Of a stretch of 64,000 nucleotides of DNA, positions 8,521 to 17,595 are shown piece by piece. Both the position numbers and the translations under genes were made by a program. Source of the stretch: Flavihumibacter stibioxidans (lineage in GTDB: Bacteria > Bacteroidota > Bacteroidia > Chitinophagales > Chitinophagaceae); the NCBI RefSeq assembly GCF_014332695.1, contig NZ_MBUA01000031.1:1-64000 (forward strand), written 5' to 3'. The stretch's first letter is position 1. The number at the start of each line of letters is the position of its first letter. The notes beneath the pieces were generated by a model, which saw only the letters and a program-made list of their open reading frames with translations, was not told where the DNA came from and ran no database searches.

Positions 8521-10182
8521 ATGAGTTTTAGAAATTATAAAGTTCCGTACCAGGGTGAAGACAGTTATTCTAAAAAGGTAGCATATTTCTCAATGGAATT
8601 TGCGGTTCATCAGCCGTTAAAAATATATAGCGGTGGCCTGGGTTTTTTATCCGGTTCACACCTGCGGAGTGCATATGAACTTCGTCAGAATCTTGTAGGC
8701 ATCGGCATCTTGTGGAAATATGGTTATTATGACCAGGCGCGCAACCAGGACCAGACCCTGCAGGTGACCTGGATGGAAAAGCAATACAGTTTCCTGGAGG
8801 ATACGGGTATCAAGTTCCAGATTTCCATACACGATCACCCGGTTTGGGTGAAAGTATTGTACCTGAACCCGGAAACATTCAAGTCCGCACCATTATTTCT
8901 GCTGAGCACCGACCTGCCGGAGAACGATTATGTTTCCCAGACCATCACGCATCGCTTATATGATGCGAATGTGGCTACCAAAGTAGCACAGTTCATTCTG
9001 CTGGGTGTAGGTGGTGCAAAATTGATGGATGAAATCGGTTTTATGCCCGATGTATACCATCTCAATGAAGCACATGGAATCAGTGCAAGTTTTTACCTCT
9101 ACCGCAAGTTTGGTAATAACCTCAATGAAGTGAAAAAAAGGCTTGTTTTCACCACCCACACACCGGAGGAAGCAGGTAATGAAAAACATGATATCTATCT
9201 CTGCCATAAGATGAGTTATTTCTGCGGACTTAGCGTGGATGAGGTCAGGACATTGACCGGCATTCACGATGACCAGTTTAACCATTCGCTGGTGGCCCTG
9301 CGTTTCGCCAGGATAGCCAATGGTGTTTCCCAGTTGCATGGCCATGTTTCACGCGCCATGTGGGAGAAATACAGTGGAATATGTCCAATTCTTTCCATTA
9401 CCAACGCCCAGAACTGGCATTATTGGGCCGATAAGCAATTGTACCGGTTTATGGAAGAAGGCAATGATTATTTGTGGGATGACCGTAAACGTTATCTCAA
9501 GAAAAGAGCTTTTGAAATTGTGGCCGACCAGACAGGAAAGGTATTTGACCCGAATGTTTTTACCATCGTCTGGGCCCGTCGTTTTGCCGGCTATAAAAGA
9601 GCAGACCTGATTACCCGTGATATCGCAAGGTTCACGGCACTGATGGAAAGTAAAAATTTTCCGGTACAGATCATCTGGGCTGGGAAGCCATACCCGATGG
9701 ACTATCCTGCCATCAACGATTTCAACCACCTGGTACACCTGAGCCGGAATTACCGGAACATGGCCGTGCTGGTAGGTTATGAGTTGGCCCTTTCCAAGAG
9801 AATGAAACAGGCAGGCGACCTCTGGCTGAACAATCCGAGGGTACCCCGTGAAGCATCCGGAACAAGTGGCATGACTGCCGCAATGAATGGTGCAGCTAAT
9901 TTCAGTACTGATGACGGATGGATACCTGAGTTTGTAAACCATGGTAATAATGGCTTTGTGATTGCTAAAGGTGATTATGCCAATATGAACACACAGGAGC
10001 AGGATGAGTATGACCTGAAAATGCTTTACAGGATCCTGGAAGACCAGATTTTGCCATTGTATTACAGCAATCGTGATACCTGGCGCCAGGTGGTGAAAAA
10101 TGGTATGCGCGATGTTCGTTACCAGTTTGAAAGTAACCGGATGGCACATGAATATTATGACCTGCTGTATAATGCAGAATAG
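8521..10182 (+). CDS. GT35 alpha-glucan phosphorylase homologue lacking the PLP lysine
   Basis: At 553 residues this is the short alpha-glucan phosphorylase type (GT35). Family marks include KVAYFSMEFAVHQPLKIYSGGLG near residue 20, VYHLNEAHG near 178, WARRFAGYKRADL near 355 and PREASGTSGM near 443. In true phosphorylases the last motif continues with a lysine that holds pyridoxal phosphate (EASGTSNMK/EASGTSGMK). Here the codon at 9874-9876 is ACT, Thr452, giving EASGTSGMTAAMNG. The rest of the fold seems intact, so this looks like a variant rather than a decaying gene. It may be a glucan-binding or differently acting enzyme; phosphorolysis by the standard mechanism is doubtful. A potassium channel gene follows after 10 bp. 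Confidence 0.88.
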   Translation: MSFRNYKVPYQGEDSYSKKVAYFSMEFAVHQPLKIYSGGLGFLSGSHLRSAYELRQNLVGIGILWKYGYYDQARNQDQTLQVTWMEKQYSFLEDTGIKFQISIHDHPVWVKVLYLNPETFKSAPLFLLSTDLPENDYVSQTITHRLYDANVATKVAQFILLGVGGAKLMDEIGFMPDVYHLNEAHGISASFYLYRKFGNNLNEVKKRLVFTTHTPEEAGNEKHDIYLCHKMSYFCGLSVDEVRTLTGIHDDQFNHSLVALRFARIANGVSQLHGHVSRAMWEKYSGICPILSITNAQNWHYWADKQLYRFMEEGNDYLWDDRKRYLKKRAFEIVADQTGKVFDPNVFTIVWARRFAGYKRADLITRDIARFTALMESKNFPVQIIWAGKPYPMDYPAINDFNHLVHLSRNYRNMAVLVGYELALSKRMKQAGDLWLNNPRVPREASGTSGMTAAMNGAANFSTDDGWIPEFVNHGNNGFVIAKGDYANMNTQEQDEYDLKMLYRILEDQILPLYYSNRDTWRQVVKNGMRDVRYQFESNRMAHEYYDLLYNAE

Positions 10183-10192
10183 CTTTTGACAG

Positions 10193-11203
10193 ATGCAAAG
10201 CAAAGCCTGGGAATTGCTGCAGCCTTTCGTCCTGCTGTTTCTGGTGGCCTCAATCGGGGTCATCGGATATATGCTGGTGGAGGATTTCAGGTTTGTGGAG
10301 GCATTGTACATGACGGTAATTACCATTACAACGGCTGGTTTTACCGAAGTAAGGCCCCTGACAGATCAAGGCAGACTTTTCACCATCAGCATGCTGATCC
10401 TGAGCTGGGTTTCCCTGGCATGGGCCATTACACGGATCATTCAGTATATCATCAATGGAGAAATCAATAAGTATTTCAAAAATCGTAAAACCATGAAGGC
10501 CATTGAAAAACTGAAGGATCATGTAATCATCTGCGGGTTCGGCAGGAACGGGCAACAGGCTGCCCAGACCCTGGGGTTCCATAACAAGCAGTTTGTGGTG
10601 ATAGAAAAAAAAGAGGAACTGATTGAGCAATTCATCAGGGAGCACCCCAACCTGTTATACCTGGCCGGCGATGCCACCAACGACGACCTTTTGAAACAAG
10701 CCGGAATAGAAAGGGCACATGCGCTTATATCAAGCCTTCCCGCAGATGCTGATAATGTGTACATCGTCTTGTCCGCAAGGTCACTGAACAGCCATATCAG
10801 GATCATCAGCAGGGCTTCAGATAGCACCGCTGCCCCCAAACTTAAAAAAGCCGGTGCCAACCATGTCATTATGCCGGACAAAATTGGTGGTACCCATATG
10901 GCAACCCTGGTCTCCAAACCTGATGTGATAGAATTTATTGACTATATCAGCGGGGAAGAAGGGGAAGCCATTCATATTGAGTCGGTAGATTATTTGCAAC
11001 TGCCGGAGATCATTCGCGATAAAAGCCTGAGAGAAGTGATGCATTGGAATAAAACCGGCGTCACCTGTATTGGTATAAAAAAAGCAGATGGTAAATTTAT
11101 GATAAATCCACCCGCAGACACCCTGATTACTATCGGCGCAAAAGTATTTGTACTGGGCACAAGGCAGCAGATTGAACAGATGAAGGGAAATATCACCGGT
11201 TAA
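10193..11203 (+). CDS. Two-helix potassium channel with RCK (TrkA-N/TrkA-C) domains
   Basis: This 336-residue protein has an MthK-like layout: helix 1 (about residues 11-28), pore loop, helix 2 (about 62-82), then a cytoplasmic RCK domain starting with the Rossmann motif IICGFGRNGQQAA near 103 and a C-terminal TrkA-C part (about 250-336). The selectivity filter reads T47-A-G-F-T-E52 where K+ channels have TVGYGD, so the final Gly is replaced by Thr. It starts 10 bp after the phosphorylase homologue and is probably co-transcribed. Ion specificity is inferred from architecture only. Confidence 0.85.
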   Translation: MQSKAWELLQPFVLLFLVASIGVIGYMLVEDFRFVEALYMTVITITTAGFTEVRPLTDQGRLFTISMLILSWVSLAWAITRIIQYIINGEINKYFKNRKTMKAIEKLKDHVIICGFGRNGQQAAQTLGFHNKQFVVIEKKEELIEQFIREHPNLLYLAGDATNDDLLKQAGIERAHALISSLPADADNVYIVLSARSLNSHIRIISRASDSTAAPKLKKAGANHVIMPDKIGGTHMATLVSKPDVIEFIDYISGEEGEAIHIESVDYLQLPEIIRDKSLREVMHWNKTGVTCIGIKKADGKFMINPPADTLITIGAKVFVLGTRQQIEQMKGNITG

Positions 11204-11266
11204 AATCGATTTCTGGCATAATAATGGATATTTTCCTGCGTTAAGGAAATATAAAAAATCCGTGCT

Positions 11267-11647
11267 ATGAAATCAATTATTCTGATCGCTTCGGTTCTTT
11301 CCACGCTCGCTTTCCAGTTAAATGACCCGGTAAAGGGCGTAAAACAGGAAAAATCAGCCAATACTGTAAATAATCTTCCACCCCAGGCGAATGCCGGTGA
11401 AGACCTTAAATATTCGGCGAAGGAATTCGTTCAACTGGATGGAACTTCTTCCCGTGAACTGGATGGAATCATTTCCAGGTACCAGTGGAATCAGGTTAGC
11501 GGACCCGCTGTAACCATAGTGAATCCCCAGGCCGCCATTACTGCCATCAATGGAGTTACAAAGGGAGAATATGTTTTCCGCCTGAGTGTAACAGATGACA
11601 AGGGTAGTATGGCTACTGACGAAATCAAGATGACCATAAAAGATTAG
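11267..11647 (+). CDS. Secreted protein with one PKD/REJ-like Ig-fold domain
   Basis: This 126-residue protein has a signal peptide (MKSIILIASVLSTLAFQ) and then a single Ig-like domain (about residues 38-124). The pattern PPQANAGEDLKY, LDGTSSRELDG, YQWNQVSGP and YVFRLSVTDDKG is that of K319L/PKD-type domains that occur in chains in large cell-surface proteins. A lone PKD domain as a whole protein is small for the family and suggests a carbohydrate- or protein-binding accessory. It is closed by a bidirectional terminator (11649-11697). Confidence 0.82.
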   Translation: MKSIILIASVLSTLAFQLNDPVKGVKQEKSANTVNNLPPQANAGEDLKYSAKEFVQLDGTSSRELDGIISRYQWNQVSGPAVTIVNPQAAITAINGVTKGEYVFRLSVTDDKGSMATDEIKMTIKD

Positions 11648-11648
11648 C

Positions 11649-11697
11649 AAAAAAATGAGTAGTGAGTTTATAGATTATACTCACTACTCATTTTTGA
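11649..11697. terminator. Bidirectional intrinsic terminator
   Basis: A 17-bp perfect stem pairs 11651-11667 with 11679-11695 around an 11-base loop. The stem begins with an A-run and ends with TTTTT, so it serves both the PKD protein (plus strand) and the FKBP isomerase (minus strand, stop at 11699). Confidence 0.9.
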
Positions 11698-11698
11698 C

Positions 11699-12424
11699 TT
11701 ACTTAACTATTTCAATCAGCTCTACATCAAATATCAGGGTAGATCCCGGGGCGATTTTAGCACCCGCCTGGTTGTCACCATATGCCAGGTCTGAAGGGAT
11801 GAACAATTTCCACTTGCTTCCTGCAGGCATCAATTGCAATGCTTCAACCCATCCACGGATCACACCATTAACAGGAAAATCAATCGGCTGTCCCCGGTCA
11901 ACCGAACTGTCAAATACGGTTCCGTCTATCAGTGTTCCATGGTAATGGCACTTAACCTTATCGGTAAGCGCAGGCTTGGGGCCTGTTCCTTCAGTTACCA
12001 CGAGGTATTGTAAACCGCTCGGAAGTGTTACCACACCAGGTTTGGTCTTGTTTGCAGCCAGGAATTCTTCGCCGGCCTTTTTTGCAGCAGCAGCTTTTTC
12101 TTTTTTAAGTTGCTGGAGATAATTTGAAATACTCATATTCATTTGTTCTTCGGTGAGCAATGTTTTTTGACCTTTCATGGCATCGTTCAACGCCCTGGTA
12201 ACCAGGCTTGGATTAACATTCGTAATTCCCTGTTCTTTATAAAAAGAAGCCAGGCTCATACCAATGGCATAACTGACAGAGTCAGTTGCATTTTTCATAA
12301 GAGGTGCGGGTGGTGTCGGTTTGGATATTGGTTTTGCAACAGGTTTGGCGGTGGTTTTTTTTGCCTGTGCCATTGAAATGACAGCGGCTAAAACCAGGCC
12401 GGATGTGAAAAGGGTTTTTCGCAT
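11699..12424 (-). CDS. Periplasmic FKBP-type peptidyl-prolyl cis-trans isomerase (FkpA/Mip-like)
   Basis: This 241-residue protein has a signal peptide (MRKTLFTSGLVLAAVISMAQA), a Pro/Lys-rich spacer, a helical dimerisation domain (about residues 45-120; SYAIGMSLASFYKEQG) and a C-terminal FKBP domain (about 130-241; LPSGLQYLVV, GTLIDGTVFDSS, VIRGWVEALQLMPAGSKW, IPSDLAYG). It should assist folding of envelope proteins at proline peptide bonds. The layout and length match FkpA. It is monocistronic, with a bidirectional terminator downstream. Confidence 0.93.
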   Translation of the reverse strand: MRKTLFTSGLVLAAVISMAQAKKTTAKPVAKPISKPTPPAPLMKNATDSVSYAIGMSLASFYKEQGITNVNPSLVTRALNDAMKGQKTLLTEEQMNMSISNYLQQLKKEKAAAAKKAGEEFLAANKTKPGVVTLPSGLQYLVVTEGTGPKPALTDKVKCHYHGTLIDGTVFDSSVDRGQPIDFPVNGVIRGWVEALQLMPAGSKWKLFIPSDLAYGDNQAGAKIAPGSTLIFDVELIEIVK

Positions 12425-12550
12425 AGATTATTTTTGTGGGATCGAAATTAATACAATTTAAGAGGGTTGTTTATTTTTTAACAGAATAAGTTCCCTGCTT
12501 TTCAGGGATACTATTAATTTGCCCTTATCGTTTACATCTAAATACTCCCT

Positions 12551-13297
12551 ATGCGAAAACTTTTCCTTTCTGCGGCTGCATTATTTATCATTACTGTTGG
12601 TTTTGCCCAATCAAAAGACAGCAGTGGCGATGGACTACTCAAAAAAGCCGGCGGACTGCTCGGTAAAGTCAAAGACAAAACCGGCGGAAGTTCCCTGAGT
12701 ACGGATGAGATCATCTCCGGACTTAAGGAGGCTCTTGTGGTAGGTACCAATAACAGTACCGGTAAACTGTCTGCCGCTGATGGATTTTTCAGGGATGCTG
12801 CAGTTAAAGTACTGTTGCCTCCGGAAGCCGTTAAAGTGGAACAGAAGCTAAGGCAGCTTGGTATGGGCAAACTGGTGGATGATGCCATCTTAAGCATCAA
12901 CAGGGCTGCAGAAGATGCCTCCAAGTCAGCTGCCCCCATTTTTGTTGATGCGGTTAAAAAGATGACCGTGCAGGATGCAATGGGAATTTTAAAGGGGGCT
13001 GATACCGCAGCCACCGGATATCTCCGGTCATCAACTTCTCCCCAATTGATCGCTGCTTTCAAACCCGTTATTGAGTCATCCCTGCAAAAGACCGGCGCCA
13101 CCAAATACTGGAAAGATGTTTTCGATGCTTATAACAAATTCACCCTGCGGCCGGTGAATCCCGACCTTTCTTCCTTTGTTACCGGCAAGGCGATCGATGG
13201 CATTTTCTATTATGTGGCAGATGAAGAAAAAAAGATCCGTACCAATCCCGCTGCCAGGGTTAATGATATCCTGAAAAAGGTTTTTGGCGGATCATAG
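12551..13297 (+). CDS. DUF4197 protein, exported
   Basis: This 248-residue protein has a signal peptide (MRKLFLSAAALFIITVGFAQ) followed by an all-alpha domain matching DUF4197: LSTDEIISGLKEAL near residue 50, VEQKLRQLGMGKLVDDAILSINRAAEDA near 95-122, KMTVQDAMGIL near 137 and DGIFYYVADEEKKIR near 216. DUF4197 proteins are periplasmic, of unknown function. It is divergent from the FKBP gene across 126 bp, in which TTAATTTG at 12514-12521 is a near-match to the -7 box. Confidence 0.9.
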   Translation: MRKLFLSAAALFIITVGFAQSKDSSGDGLLKKAGGLLGKVKDKTGGSSLSTDEIISGLKEALVVGTNNSTGKLSAADGFFRDAAVKVLLPPEAVKVEQKLRQLGMGKLVDDAILSINRAAEDASKSAAPIFVDAVKKMTVQDAMGILKGADTAATGYLRSSTSPQLIAAFKPVIESSLQKTGATKYWKDVFDAYNKFTLRPVNPDLSSFVTGKAIDGIFYYVADEEKKIRTNPAARVNDILKKVFGGS

Positions 13298-13358
13298 GAA
13301 GCCCGTTTTGTTGAACGGTTTGAATCAATAGGCTTTAGGGGTTAATTTGCGGCCCGTA

Positions 13359-14579
13359 ATGATCGCCAAAACCATCTCCGCATATCGAAATGCCTACTCC
13401 GGGTTATCCCGCGAAACCTGGCTGCTATCACTGATCATGCTGATCAACCGGAGCGGAACTATGGTGGTGCCGTTTCTGACGCTGTACATGACCAGTCCGG
13501 AAATGGGGTATTCCATAGGCGAAGCCGGATTTGTGTTTGGGTGTTTTGGTGCCGGGGCCTTTGCCGGCGCATATTTCGGTGGAAGGCTTACCGACAGAAT
13601 TGGTTTTTACAAGGTCCAGATGATGGCCTTACTGGGCGGGGCAGTGCTCTTCTGGATCCTTGGACAAATGAAGAGCCTTCCATCCATATGTATTTTTACT
13701 TTCCTGTTAAGTTTCGTCAATGAAGCCTTCCGTCCTGCCAACTCAACAGCCATTGCTTACTACAGCACACCTGAAAACAGGACCCGTTCTTATTCGCTCA
13801 ACCGGCTTGCAGTAAACCTGGGATGGGCCGTAGGCAGTGCCTTCGGGGGCATAATTGCAAAATTCAGCTACCAGTGGTTGTTCTGGCTGGATGGGTTTAC
13901 CAATTTTTTTGCAGCCATCCTGATGTGGAAATTCCTGGGTTTGGCGGCAGCAGGTGCTACCGTAAGCCGGAAAAAAGTGGCACATGAGGGGGGAAAAGAT
14001 TCTGCCTACAAGGACAGAACCTACCTGTTGTTTGTAGTGCTGGTTACATTGTTTGCTGCCTGTTTTTTCCAGCTCTTTACCAATGTGTCCGTTTATTTTA
14101 AGCAGGTACTTCATTTTTCAGAACCGTTTATCGGGATGCTGATGGCAATAAATGGTTTGATCATTGTATTGGTAGAAATGGTAATCATCCACCGGCTGGA
14201 GGGCAGAAGAAGCCAGGTGGCCTATATTGCGGGCGGCGTGGCGATGGTTGCTTTGTTTTACCTGTTACTGGGATTGGGGCCGATTGGACCCGCTGTGGCA
14301 ATTTTGCTGATTACCCTGATTACTTTCGGGGAAATCCTCTCCATGCCGTTTATGAATAGTTTCTGGATTGCCAGAAGCAGTGACCACAATCGTGGACAAT
14401 ATGCGGCACTGTATACCATGGCATGGTCAGCAGCGCAGACCCTTGGCCCGATGCTGTCTGCGCAACTCGCGGAACATTCCGGTTTCCGCTTTACCTGGTT
14501 CGTGATCGGGGGGCTGTGTTTTCTGGTTGCCATCATTTTCTGGCAACTAAAAAACAGGGTGGGCTTTCATCGCAGCTGA
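13359..14579 (+). CDS. MFS transporter (multidrug-type)
   Basis: This 406-residue protein has about 12 membrane helices and the MFS loop-2/3 motif GGRLTDRIGFYKVQ near residue 70. It is a typical drug/H+ antiporter-like MFS member with unknown substrate. I take the ATG at 13359; a TTG at 13347 would add four residues but overlaps a -7-like sequence (TTAATTTG, 13342-13349). Its TGA abuts the stop of the convergent ABC-F gene, forming TGATCA at 14577-14582. Confidence 0.88.
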   Translation: MIAKTISAYRNAYSGLSRETWLLSLIMLINRSGTMVVPFLTLYMTSPEMGYSIGEAGFVFGCFGAGAFAGAYFGGRLTDRIGFYKVQMMALLGGAVLFWILGQMKSLPSICIFTFLLSFVNEAFRPANSTAIAYYSTPENRTRSYSLNRLAVNLGWAVGSAFGGIIAKFSYQWLFWLDGFTNFFAAILMWKFLGLAAAGATVSRKKVAHEGGKDSAYKDRTYLLFVVLVTLFAACFFQLFTNVSVYFKQVLHFSEPFIGMLMAINGLIIVLVEMVIIHRLEGRRSQVAYIAGGVAMVALFYLLLGLGPIGPAVAILLITLITFGEILSMPFMNSFWIARSSDHNRGQYAALYTMAWSAAQTLGPMLSAQLAEHSGFRFTWFVIGGLCFLVAIIFWQLKNRVGFHRS

Positions 14580-14589
14580 TCAGCCCGCC
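14549..14589 (-). terminator. Possible terminator of the ABC-F gene inside the MFS gene
   Basis: Read on the minus strand, GGCGGGCT (14589-14582) and AGCCCACC (14565-14558) form an 8-bp stem with one mismatch, followed after two bases by six T (14554-14549). The stem starts inside the ABC-F 3' end and the T-run lies within the MFS coding sequence. Imperfect, so only moderate support. Confidence 0.35.
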
Positions 14590-16475
14590 AATTCACTTAG
14601 TTCCAGCCATCGCATTTCCTTTTCTTCCAGTTCCTGGGATACTTTTCCGATCCGTTCAGAAATCTGTTGCAGTTCACTGTACTCCAATTGCCCCGCTGCA
14701 AGTTTTTCACCCAATACGGTTTTTTCCCTTTCCAGGGCTGCTATTGCTTCTTCCAGCAGTTCAAACTCCCTCTTCTCTTTAAAGGAGAGTTTCTTTTTGC
14801 CGGCCGGGGATGCTGTGGTTGCAGTTTCTTTTTCGGCCTGGATAATCGGGGGCGCCTGTGATTTCAGTTCTTCCAGTTCCTCCTGTTCTTTTTGCCAGAT
14901 CCTGAACTGGCTGTAGTTTCCGGGGAAATCACGGATATTCCCTTCCCCTTCAAATACAAATAGGTGATCTACCAGCCGATCCATGAAATAACGGTCGTGC
15001 GAAACAATCAGCAGGCAACCCTGAAATTCTGACAGGAAGTTTTCCAGGACGGCAAGTGTCGGGAGGTCAAGGTCATTGGTAGGTTCATCCAGGATCAGGA
15101 AATTGGGATTCCTGAATAAGATGGTCAGCAATAAAAGCCGCTTCTTTTCACCACCACTAAGTTTGCTGATATAACTGTATTGCTGATCGGGGTTGAACAG
15201 AAATAATTGCAGGAATTGTGCGGCACTCAGGCTTCCACCATCAGCCAGGGGAAAACTTTCTGCAAAAGTTTTGACATATTCAATCACCCGCATGTCTTCC
15301 TTCCATTGCAATCCCTGCTGGGAATAATAACCAAATACAATTGTATCGCCAATATTAACCTTGCCGCTATCCGGCTGGTCGATTCCCTGCAGAATATTGA
15401 GGAATGTAGATTTTCCAGCGCCATTCTTTCCCACGATACCGATCCTGTCACCTTTTTTAAAGGTATAATCAAACCCTTTCAGGATGGTCTTTTCTCCATA
15501 CTGTTTGTGTAGTTTTTTTAGTTCGATCACCTTGCCACCCAGCCTGTTCATCTTCATCTGGAGTTGCAGTTGCTGATCCTCCAGCCTTTGTTTGGCCTTT
15601 GCTTCCACCTCGTAAAAACTATCGATCCGGCTTTTTGATTTGGTGGTGCGGGCCTTGGGTTGCTTGCGCATCCATTCCAGTTCCTTCCGGTACAGGTTCC
15701 TGGCTTTGTCTATGCTGGAAGCCTGTTGTTCAATCCTGGCGGCTTTTCTTTCCATGAACTGTTCGTAATTCCCCTTATAAATGTAGAGGTCATCACCATC
15801 CAGTTCCCATACTTCCTCACAAACGGCATCCAGGAAATAACGATCATGGGTTACCAGCAGCAGGGTAACTTTTTCCTGGTTGAGATAATGTTCCAGCCAC
15901 TCTACGGTCTGTACATCGAGGTGGTTGGTGGGTTCATCCATGATCAATAAGGTGTGCTTATGTTCAAACCCTATATCAATAAGGGTCCTTGCCAATGCAA
16001 CCCGTTTTCTTTGCCCGCCCGATAATGTTCCCGCAGCCTGTGACAGGTTGTGGATATCCAGCTTGCCCAGAATCTGTTTTACTTTCGAGTCAAAATCCCA
16101 GCCTCCCGTTTCGTCCATCCTGACGATGGCCGCATTCAGCGCCACCGGGTCCTCTGATTCGTTGGCAGCTTCAAATGCCTTGATGGCATTCAGTATGGGG
16201 TGATCGTGGTGAAAGATATTATTCAGCACCGACCAGTAATCTATGAATTCAGGCTCCTGGTCAAAAAGGGCCACTGTTACATCTTTATTAATCCATACTT
16301 TTCCGGAATCCGGCACTTCCTTACCAGCAAGGATTTTCAGCAGGGTTGACTTGCCTGAACCATTCCTGGCAACCAGGGCGATTTTATCGCCTTCTTCAAT
16401 GTGAAAGGAAATATTTGAAAACAACGGCTTGATACCATAACTCTTACCTAAACTTTCTACAGAAACATAATGCAT
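14580..16475 (-). CDS. uup: ABC-F family ATPase, Uup-like
   Basis: This 631-residue soluble protein has two ATP-binding cassettes. NBD1 has ARNGSGKST near residue 36, LSGGQRKR near 152 and DEPTNHLD near 178; NBD2 has GKNGAGKST near 345, LSGGEKKR near 441 and DEPTNDLD near 464. The linker element ELEWMRKQPKARTTKSKSR and a C-terminal coiled coil (about 555-631) are typical of Uup. ABC-F proteins have no membrane domain and act on ribosomes or nucleic acid; Uup is linked to DNA branched intermediates and translation. A -7 box ends 4 bases before the ATG, suggesting a leaderless transcript. Confidence 0.92.
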   Translation of the reverse strand: MHYVSVESLGKSYGIKPLFSNISFHIEEGDKIALVARNGSGKSTLLKILAGKEVPDSGKVWINKDVTVALFDQEPEFIDYWSVLNNIFHHDHPILNAIKAFEAANESEDPVALNAAIVRMDETGGWDFDSKVKQILGKLDIHNLSQAAGTLSGGQRKRVALARTLIDIGFEHKHTLLIMDEPTNHLDVQTVEWLEHYLNQEKVTLLLVTHDRYFLDAVCEEVWELDGDDLYIYKGNYEQFMERKAARIEQQASSIDKARNLYRKELEWMRKQPKARTTKSKSRIDSFYEVEAKAKQRLEDQQLQLQMKMNRLGGKVIELKKLHKQYGEKTILKGFDYTFKKGDRIGIVGKNGAGKSTFLNILQGIDQPDSGKVNIGDTIVFGYYSQQGLQWKEDMRVIEYVKTFAESFPLADGGSLSAAQFLQLFLFNPDQQYSYISKLSGGEKKRLLLLTILFRNPNFLILDEPTNDLDLPTLAVLENFLSEFQGCLLIVSHDRYFMDRLVDHLFVFEGEGNIRDFPGNYSQFRIWQKEQEELEELKSQAPPIIQAEKETATTASPAGKKKLSFKEKREFELLEEAIAALEREKTVLGEKLAAGQLEYSELQQISERIGKVSQELEEKEMRWLELSELAG

Positions 16476-16479
16476 ACTG

Positions 16480-16487
16480 CAAAGATA
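16480..16487 (-). promoter_or_regulatory. -7 box just before the uup ATG
   Basis: On the minus strand TATCTTTG (TAnnTTTG) ends 4 bases before the ATG at 16475, so transcription should start at or next to the initiation codon. No TTTG at standard -33 spacing. Confidence 0.5.
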
Positions 16488-16532
16488 AGTCGGGGTTTTA
16501 CATATAATTCCTGCAAATTTGCTCTTTCGTGC

Positions 16533-17588
16533 ATGGCCTTAATTCGTCATATGATGCTTTCTAAATGCTTGTTGTGCCTGATGGCCCTGATGCCATTGAC
16601 CGGCTACGTACAGGAAAGAAAATGGGTGGCAAGGGCTGAAAAAGCCGACAGCAACTACATCGAAACCTTTGATCCCTACCTGACTGGACGATATTATTTC
16701 TCCCAGAAATACACATCCATCATACTGGAAGGCAACAGGAAAATTGCTGACCTGCGTTACCGGCCCAATACCACGCTTAATATGGGGGTGGGAGCAACCT
16801 ACCGGTCATTAACCATCAACCTGGCTTATGGATTTCCCTTTTTGAACCGGGATAAAGATAAAGGGACTACCAAATGGCTTGATCTGCAAAGTCATGTGTA
16901 TACACGAAACTGGTCGATAGATGTATTCGGACAGTTTTACAAAGGCTATTTTCTTTTTCCCAAGGGGCTGGGTAATAATGATACCCGTAGCTTCTATGTT
17001 CGTCCCGACCTGGGGATTTCACTGTTTGGCCTGGCTGTTTATAACCTGAGGAATGGAGACCGGTTTTCATACAGGGCAGCCATGCTGCAAAGTGAATGGC
17101 AGAAAAAATCTGCAGGCACCTGGCTGGTTGGAGGTGAAATTTATGCCGGCTCGATTTCCGCCGACAGCGCCATCGTACCTTCACTGCTAAGTGTTTCCTA
17201 CAGCCAGCGGGATATTCGCAGGATCAGGTTCGTTGAGCTGGGCCCGGGTGCCGGTTACGCATATACGTTAGTGGCAGCCAGGCACTTTTTCCTGACGGGC
17301 GCAGCAACTTTTAATGCCAATATTGGCCTGTCGCGTGAATTCTCTGAAAAAGGAACCAGTGACAAGATCAGTATCAGTCCCAATTTTATTTACCGGGGTG
17401 TAATGGGATATAACAGCAGGGTTTGGAATATGAATATTTCCGTAGTGGGCAACAGTATTTCCGTGAGAGGTGCCAGTTCCAGGCAGGATTACCAGTTCAA
17501 TACGGGGAACTATCGGCTTACCCTGGTAAAAAGGTTTTTGCCCGGTCCCAAACTGAAACGAAAAATTAAATGGCTGGATCCTAAATAA
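16533..17588 (+). CDS. DUF4421-like outer-membrane protein
   Basis: This protein of about 350 residues has a signal peptide (MALIRHMMLSKCLLCLMALM; starts at 16551 and 16554 are also possible). The mature part begins with DSNYIETFDPYLTGRYYFSQ, a pattern I associate with DUF4421, and continues with many alternating amphipathic strands (LNMGVGATYRSLTINLAYGF and similar), as expected for an outer-membrane beta-barrel. It ends in a basic tail (GPKLKRKIKWLDPK) rather than the aromatic residue usual for barrels. The serine hydrolase gene starts 7 bp downstream, so the two are probably co-transcribed. Function unknown. Confidence 0.75.
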   Translation: MALIRHMMLSKCLLCLMALMPLTGYVQERKWVARAEKADSNYIETFDPYLTGRYYFSQKYTSIILEGNRKIADLRYRPNTTLNMGVGATYRSLTINLAYGFPFLNRDKDKGTTKWLDLQSHVYTRNWSIDVFGQFYKGYFLFPKGLGNNDTRSFYVRPDLGISLFGLAVYNLRNGDRFSYRAAMLQSEWQKKSAGTWLVGGEIYAGSISADSAIVPSLLSVSYSQRDIRRIRFVELGPGAGYAYTLVAARHFFLTGAATFNANIGLSREFSEKGTSDKISISPNFIYRGVMGYNSRVWNMNISVVGNSISVRGASSRQDYQFNTGNYRLTLVKRFLPGPKLKRKIKWLDPK

Positions 17589-17595
17589 AGATTGT

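Noticed and set aside
9349-10326. Open frame of about 325 codons antisense to the phosphorylase homologue.
   Set aside because: No signal peptide, domain or promoter; it reads through two real genes on the other strand.
12491-12508. TCCCTG/CAGGGA hairpin between the FKBP and DUF4197 genes, considered as a terminator.
   Set aside because: It lies between divergent genes, where no transcript ends, and no T-run follows.
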